Source of the DNA: an uncultured Clostridia bacterium
Lineage (GTDB): Bacteria; Bacillota_A; Clostridia; Oscillospirales; Oscillospiraceae
Assembly: GCA_946059285.1 (NCBI GenBank)
Contig: CAMGMW010000050.1
Span: 1-8,252 of the forward strand
DNA length: 8,252 nt
Reading direction: 5' to 3'
Part shown: positions 5,072 through 8,252 of the stretch, piece by piece
Position numbering within the stretch: position 1 is the stretch's first letter
How the letters are laid out: each line of letters starts with the position of its first letter
Made by a program: the position numbers and the translations under genes
Notes under the pieces: model-generated
Told to the model about the DNA's origin: nothing
Seen by the model: the letters and a program-made list of their open reading frames with translations, nothing else
Databases searched by the model: none

Positions 5072-7012
5072 TCATACCAGCCGTGCGCCGGCGGGAATCT
5101 TGTCGTCCAGCATGACCAGATGCAGCGTCTCTCCACGCTCAGCCGACAGCAGCATTCCACAGGACTCCTGCCCCATCATCTTCCGGGGCGGGAGATTTGT
5201 GACAGCGACCAGTGTTTTGCCTACCAGCTCTTCCGGTTTGTAAAACTTTGCAATACCCGACAGAATCTGGCGCGGTGTGCCGGTGCCGTCATCCAGACTG
5301 AATTTCAGCAGCTTTTCCGACTTTTTCACATTTTCGCAGGAAAGCACTTTTACCACAGTCATTTCCACCTTGCAGAACTCGTCGAAGGACACCGGCGGCA
5401 ACGGCTCAGGCAGCGGAAGCTCCGTTTGCTTGGTGAGCATGGAATCCAGCTCCGCAAGCTCCTTTTGCGCATCGATTCTCGGGAAAAGTGCGGGACCGGC
5501 AGTGACCTGCGCCTGCGCAGGCAGCAGACCAAAGCGGCAGAGACTGTCCCAATCCGCCTGTTCCGCGCCGATACGGCGCAGGATCTCAGCGGCGGTTTCC
5601 GGCATAAAGGGCTGAAGCAGCCCCGCACAGACGCGGATCGTTTCCAGCAGGTGATACATCACCTTTGCCAGACGCGGACGGTTTGCCTCATCCTTTGCCA
5701 GTGCCCATGGCGTTGTTTCATCAATGTATTTGTTGGCGCGGGAGATGACCGTAAAAATTTCATTCAGCGCGCTCTGGAAGGCGAAATGCTCCATCTGCGC
5801 TTCATATCTTTCGTGCAGCGAGCTGACCATTGCCGTCAACTCGTCGTCCTGCTCCGGACAATATGACTGCTCCGCCGGAAGTCTGCCGCCGAAATATTTG
5901 TTGACCATCGCGACGGTGCGCGAGACCAGATTGCCCAAATCGTTGGCGAGGTCGGTGTTGATGCAGGAGATCAGCAGCTCGTTGGAAAAATTGCCGTCAG
6001 AGCCAAACGGGAAGGTGCGCAGGAGGAAAAAGCGCAGGGCATCTGTGCCGTAACGCTCCGCCAGTAAATAGGGGTCTACCACGTTGCCCTTGGACTTACT
6101 CATTTTTTCGCCGTTGAAATTCAGCCAGCCATGACCGTAGACCTTTTTCGGCAACGGCATGCCCATGCTCATAAGCATGGCGGGCCAGATGATGGAGTGG
6201 AAACGGACGATTTCCTTGCCTACGAAATGTACGTCCGCAGGCCAGAATTTTTCGTAATCATCATATTTTTCGTTCAGGAAACCCAGCGCAGTGGTGTAGT
6301 TGAACAGGGCATCCACCCAGACATAAACCACATGACCGGGGTCAAAGTCCACCGGCACGCCCCAGGTGAAGCTGGTGCGGGAAACGCACAGGTCTTCCAG
6401 CCCCGCGTCAATGAAATTGTTGACCATCTCGTTGACACGGCTGCGCGGCTCCAGAAAGTCAGTATTGAGCAGCAGATCGCGGACGGGCTTGGCGTACTTG
6501 GAGAGGCGGAAGAAATAGGCTTCCTCTTCTGATGGCTGGCACTCGCGCCCGCAGTCCGGGCACTTGCCGTCCTTCAACTGGCTCTCCGTCCAGAAGGACT
6601 CGCAGGGTGTGCAGTACATTCCGGTGTATTTTCCCTTGTAAATATCACCGTTTTCGTACATTTTCTTAAAAATTTTCTGAATGGATTCGACATGGTATTC
6701 GTCCGTGGTGCGGATGAAGCGGTCATAGGAGATATTCATCAGCTTCCACAGGTCGAGAATGCCGCGTTCACCTGCGACGATATTGTCCACGAACTGCTGC
6801 GGCGTGATGCCGGCAGCCTTTGCTTTGACTTCGATTTTCTGCCCATGCTCATCCGTGCCGGTCAGGAACATCACGTCATAGCCCTGCAGACGCTTATAGC
6901 GGGCCATGGCGTCGGTTGCCACGGTGCAGTAGGTGTGACCGATATGGAGCTTATCCGAAGGATAATAAATCGGTGTCGTGATATAGAATTTTTTCTTGCA
7001 ACAATCGCACAT
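5072..7012 (-). CDS. metG: Methionyl-tRNA synthetase with C-terminal tRNA-binding domain
   Basis: This 646-residue class I aminoacyl-tRNA synthetase charges tRNA-Met with methionine. The start is ATG 7012, with AGAGGGG (7026-7020) seven nt upstream. The Rossmann domain carries HIGH (23-26) in SDKLHIGHTY and the KMSKS loop (303-307) in GEKMSKSKGN. The connective peptide holds one zinc knuckle pair, CTPC (134-137) and CPDC (151-154). The helical anticodon-binding domain spans about 345-500, with NDLGNL and DETTPWALAK. After a linker, residues 543-646 form the Trbp111-like OB-fold tRNA-binding domain (VEMTVVKVLSCENVKKSEKLLKF), so this is the long, homodimer-forming type. The N-terminus MCDCCKKK is a short cysteine-rich extension before the conserved FYITTPIYYPSDKLHIGH. 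It follows the VanZ-like gene by 33 nt and probably shares its promoter. No T-box or SAM riboswitch precedes it. Confidence 0.98.
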   Translation of the reverse strand: MCDCCKKKFYITTPIYYPSDKLHIGHTYCTVATDAMARYKRLQGYDVMFLTGTDEHGQKIEVKAKAAGITPQQFVDNIVAGERGILDLWKLMNISYDRFIRTTDEYHVESIQKIFKKMYENGDIYKGKYTGMYCTPCESFWTESQLKDGKCPDCGRECQPSEEEAYFFRLSKYAKPVRDLLLNTDFLEPRSRVNEMVNNFIDAGLEDLCVSRTSFTWGVPVDFDPGHVVYVWVDALFNYTTALGFLNEKYDDYEKFWPADVHFVGKEIVRFHSIIWPAMLMSMGMPLPKKVYGHGWLNFNGEKMSKSKGNVVDPYLLAERYGTDALRFFLLRTFPFGSDGNFSNELLISCINTDLANDLGNLVSRTVAMVNKYFGGRLPAEQSYCPEQDDELTAMVSSLHERYEAQMEHFAFQSALNEIFTVISRANKYIDETTPWALAKDEANRPRLAKVMYHLLETIRVCAGLLQPFMPETAAEILRRIGAEQADWDSLCRFGLLPAQAQVTAGPALFPRIDAQKELAELDSMLTKQTELPLPEPLPPVSFDEFCKVEMTVVKVLSCENVKKSEKLLKFSLDDGTGTPRQILSGIAKFYKPEELVGKTLVAVTNLPPRKMMGQESCGMLLSAERGETLHLVMLDDKIPAGARLV

Positions 7013-7039
7013 AAGAAATCCCCTCTTTTTTCTATGATA

Positions 7040-7065
7040 CCCGGTTTATTGCTTGTGCAACCGGG
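7040..7065. repeat. 7-bp inverted repeat over the end of the VanZ-like gene
   Basis: CCCGGTT (7040-7046) is complementary to AACCGGG (7059-7065) with a 12-nt loop, spanning the TAA of the VanZ-like gene. On the minus strand it is followed by TATCATAG and then an A-run that leads into the metG ribosome binding site, not by T, so it is not a terminator. It may be an intercistronic stem. Confidence 0.4.
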
Positions 7066-7456
7066 AAATGAGCCACATCAGCAAAATGCCGGTCATCGCG
7101 CCGAGAAAATCCAGCCAGATATCGCTGATCTGAGGCGTGCGCCCGGAGGCAAAGATTTTCACGGACTCGTCGCACACGGCGGACAGCAGTGTGAAGAACA
7201 TGGGCTTGAACAAGGTAAAATGTCTGGCATTACAGAACATTCCGGTGGAAAAGACGCCCAAAAGCGCGAATTCGATGAAATGCGCCGCACGGCGCAGTAC
7301 GCTGTGCGTGATCCATGGCAGCACCGACTGCACAATGGCGAGGAATCCGCTGCTTTCGGCATAGCTGGCGCCGGAGGGCAGGAAAGACTGCAAAAGGATC
7401 ATGGCAAGCCAGAGCAATGTGAAGATCAGATAGGTGCGGAATTTGAACTTTTTCAT
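7046..7456 (-). CDS. VanZ family membrane protein
   Basis: This 136-residue small membrane protein belongs to the VanZ-like family, named after the teicoplanin resistance gene of Tn1546; most chromosomal members have no known function. I chose ATG 7456 because CGGAGG (7468-7463) lies six nt upstream. The longer frame from TTG 7471 would have to start within three bases of that same ribosome binding site. Hydrophobic segments are at about 8-27, 60-75, 84-96 and 116-131, giving roughly four membrane passes. Family marks are RRAAHFIEFALLG (55-67), DESVKIF (96-102), GRTPQISDIWLDFLGA (105-120) with D112, D116 and G119, and an SFLPSG-type segment (24-29). It has its own consensus-like promoter and is followed by metG after 33 nt, so the two are probably co-transcribed. 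A link to glycopeptide resistance should not be assumed. Confidence 0.87.
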   Translation of the reverse strand: MKKFKFRTYLIFTLLWLAMILLQSFLPSGASYAESSGFLAIVQSVLPWITHSVLRRAAHFIEFALLGVFSTGMFCNARHFTLFKPMFFTLLSAVCDESVKIFASGRTPQISDIWLDFLGAMTGILLMWLISRLHKQ

Positions 7457-7522
7457 CAGAAACCTCCGCAATATGGTGATTTTCTCTCCTTTTTTGGGAG
7501 GAAAACTACGCTATTACAGTTT

Positions 7523-7551
7523 ATTATAGCATATTATTTCCAAAGGTGCAA
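7523..7551 (-). promoter_or_regulatory. Sigma-A promoter of the VanZ-like gene and metG
   Basis: On the minus strand TATAAT (7528-7523) is a perfect -10 box preceded by TGC, giving an extended -10 (TGnTATAAT). TTGCAC (7551-7546) sits exactly 17 nt upstream as a -35 with a good TTG half. The expected start is near 7516, leaving a leader of about 60 nt. It lies in the gap after nth, which has no obvious terminator, so read-through from nth is also possible. Confidence 0.75.
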
Positions 7552-7562
7552 TCCCCAAAGCG

Positions 7563-8093
7563 CTATCCGTGGAATTCCTTACAGAATGGACGCAGGGGAC
7601 AGCCGCTGCAGGCAGGATTCCGTGCGGTGCAGGTGTCGCGACCAAACAAGACGATGCGGTGGCAGAAATCCGAGCTTTCCTCCGGCGGCAGAACGGCGCG
7701 GAGCTGCTGCTCTACCTTTTCCGGATCCTTTCCCTGCGCCAGACCGAGGCGGTTCGATATGCGGATACAGTGTGTATCGCAGACCACGGCGGGCTTGCCG
7801 TACAGATCCCCCAGCAGCAGGTTCGCCGTCTTCCGTCCGACACCGGGAAGGCGCAGCAGCGCTTCCATCGTATCGGGCACCTTCCGGTCATACTCCTCTC
7901 GCAGCATCTGGCAAGCGAGCACGATGTCTCTTGCCTTGTGATGGTAAAAGCCGCAGGAACGCACCATTGACTCTACCTCCTCCACTTTCGCGTCTGCAAA
8001 GGCGTCCAGCGTCGGGAAGCGCTTAAACAGTGCCGGTGTAATCAGATTGACTCGTGCGTCTGTGCACTGAGCGGACAGACGCACGGCGATCAT
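7563..8093 (-). CDS. nth: Endonuclease III (DNA glycosylase/AP lyase), lacking its N-terminal 30 residues because of an upstream in-frame stop
   Basis: The open part is 176 residues from ATG 8093 to TAG 7563. It is the body of endonuclease III, which removes oxidised pyrimidines and cleaves the abasic site in base excision repair. The helix-hairpin-helix LPGVGRKTAN (82-91) contains the catalytic lysine K88; the catalytic aspartate is D106 in VCDTHCIRISNR. The 4Fe-4S ligands C155, C162, C165 and C171 have the exact C-X6-C-X2-C-X5-C spacing. The N-terminus is wrong for a full protein. MIAVRLSAQCTDARVN is normally preceded by about 30 residues, and the same frame upstream encodes them (SRYPDALCALHYGKDYEL), but behind a TAA at 8150-8148. 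GGGAAGGA (8111-8104) could act as a ribosome binding site for ATG 8093. A protein starting there would lose helix A, which packs against the Fe-S domain in E. coli Nth, so activity is doubtful. The family assignment is secure; the functional state is not. Confidence 0.9.
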   Translation of the reverse strand: MIAVRLSAQCTDARVNLITPALFKRFPTLDAFADAKVEEVESMVRSCGFYHHKARDIVLACQMLREEYDRKVPDTMEALLRLPGVGRKTANLLLGDLYGKPAVVCDTHCIRISNRLGLAQGKDPEKVEQQLRAVLPPEESSDFCHRIVLFGRDTCTARNPACSGCPLRPFCKEFHG

Positions 8094-8183
8094 CAGTTCA
8101 TAATCCTTCCCATAGTGCAGCGCACAGAGGGCGTCGGGGTACCGGCTTTACAGGATCTCTATAATTTGTATGCTTGTGTCCAT
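8094..8183 (-). pseudogene. nth: 5' end of the nth reading frame, interrupted by a TAA at codon 12
   Basis: From ATG 8183 the frame reads MDTSIQIIEIL, then TAA (8150-8148), then SRYPDALCALHYGKDYEL, and runs without shift into the intact nth ORF at 8093. With the stop ignored, the gene would encode 206 residues, close to the 211 of E. coli Nth, and the residues on both sides of the stop look like a normal Nth N-terminus. A single base change in a sense codon such as GAA, CAA or AAA would create this TAA. It may be a true nonsense mutation, a read or assembly error, or a start that has moved to 8093. Confidence 0.75.
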
Positions 8184-8190
8184 AGGAACG

Positions 8191-8197
8191 CCCCCCC
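8191..8197 (-). promoter_or_regulatory. G-run serving as the likely ribosome binding site of nth
   Basis: Seven G in a row on the minus strand lie 7 nt before ATG 8183, where a Shine-Dalgarno sequence is expected. No AGGAGG-like site is present, unlike for the other genes of the window, so the G-run is the only candidate. Its length could change by slippage. Confidence 0.35.
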
Positions 8198-8206
8198 ATT
8201 TTCGAC

Positions 8207-8212
8207 ATTATA
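8207..8212 (-). promoter_or_regulatory. Extended -10 promoter element of nth
   Basis: On the minus strand TATAAT (8212-8207) is preceded by TGC, giving TGnTATAAT. It lies 23 nt before ATG 8183, so the leader would be only about 15-18 nt. The -35 is weak: TTCCGA at a 16-nt spacing matches 3/6. The extended -10 can compensate. The position in front of ATG 8183 supports that ATG as the original start of nth. Confidence 0.6.
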
Positions 8213-8252
8213 GCACAGCGAGTCCTGTTCGGAAAGAGGAAACTTGTTGCGT

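Noticed and set aside
4899..5243. 114-codon plus-strand ORF starting in the convergent gap
   Set aside because: It runs through the metG terminator and into the metG 3' end on the opposite strand, has no ribosome binding site, and its sequence is not recognisable.
5030..5866. 278-codon plus-strand ORF antisense to metG
   Set aside because: Shadow of metG: rich in Arg, His and Gln, and it crosses the metG stop codon.
7457..7471. Longer N-terminus of the VanZ-like protein from TTG 7471
   Set aside because: This TTG immediately precedes, by one base, the CGGAGG that serves ATG 7456, and no other ribosome binding site lies at a suitable distance upstream.
7457..7545. T-box or SAM riboswitch ahead of the vanZ-metG unit
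   Set aside because: The predicted leader is only about 60 nt and shows no T-box sequence or multi-helix aptamer; T-box leaders need roughly 200 nt or more.
6692..8026. 444-codon plus-strand ORF across metG, the VanZ-like gene and nth
   Set aside because: It runs antisense through three recognised genes and their gaps, and its protein shows no family features.
1..8252. CRISPR array, tRNA, rRNA, insertion sequence, toxin-antitoxin or phage defence system
   Set aside because: No spaced direct repeats, no tRNA-like cloverleaf, no transposase or integrase frames and no paired small toxin/antitoxin genes were seen on either strand.

Overview
The window looks like chromosomal DNA from a Clostridia-type Firmicute, most likely a gut member of the Oscillospiraceae/Ruminococcaceae. 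This is inferred from the HemZ protein, the SpoVB/YabM-like flippase - HU - RqcP (YabO) gene order, strong AGGAGG-type ribosome binding sites, a moderately GC-rich base composition and clostridial protein sequences. I see no rRNA, tRNA, CRISPR array, insertion sequence, phage gene or plasmid gene. The content is essentially housekeeping, and I did not find a convincing new multi-gene system.

Plus-strand half (1-4747). A 5'-truncated hemZ (radical-SAM coproporphyrinogen dehydrogenase family), an amidohydrolase of the methylthioadenosine/adenosylhomocysteine deaminase type and a SpoVB/YabM-type polytopic flippase are packed with gaps of 25 and 3 nt and probably form one transcript. A 144-nt gap with a candidate promoter and a strong leader hairpin precedes the HU gene. 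HU ends at a GC-rich hairpin. rqcP, the S4-domain ribosome quality control factor, follows after a 142-nt gap that contains another perfect inverted repeat. In many Firmicutes this neighbourhood continues into yabP-yabQ-divIC. Here it stops at rqcP, followed by two tandem hairpins.

Convergence zone (4575-5071). About 500 nt carry no recognisable gene. The zone holds the two plus-strand hairpins, about 240 nt of unexplained sequence with only tiny ORFs, and the minus-strand terminator of metG.

Minus-strand half (8252 down to 5072). nth (endonuclease III) has a strong -10 promoter element, but an in-frame TAA sits at codon 12 of its natural reading frame. A small VanZ-family membrane protein has its own consensus-like promoter and is followed 33 nt later by metG (methionyl-tRNA synthetase with a C-terminal tRNA-binding domain). 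There is no room for a T-box or SAM riboswitch in front of the vanZ-metG unit.

The points most worth a second look are the premature stop in nth, the truncated yabM-HU-yabO synteny with the odd intergenic zone behind it, and the structured leaders of HU and rqcP.
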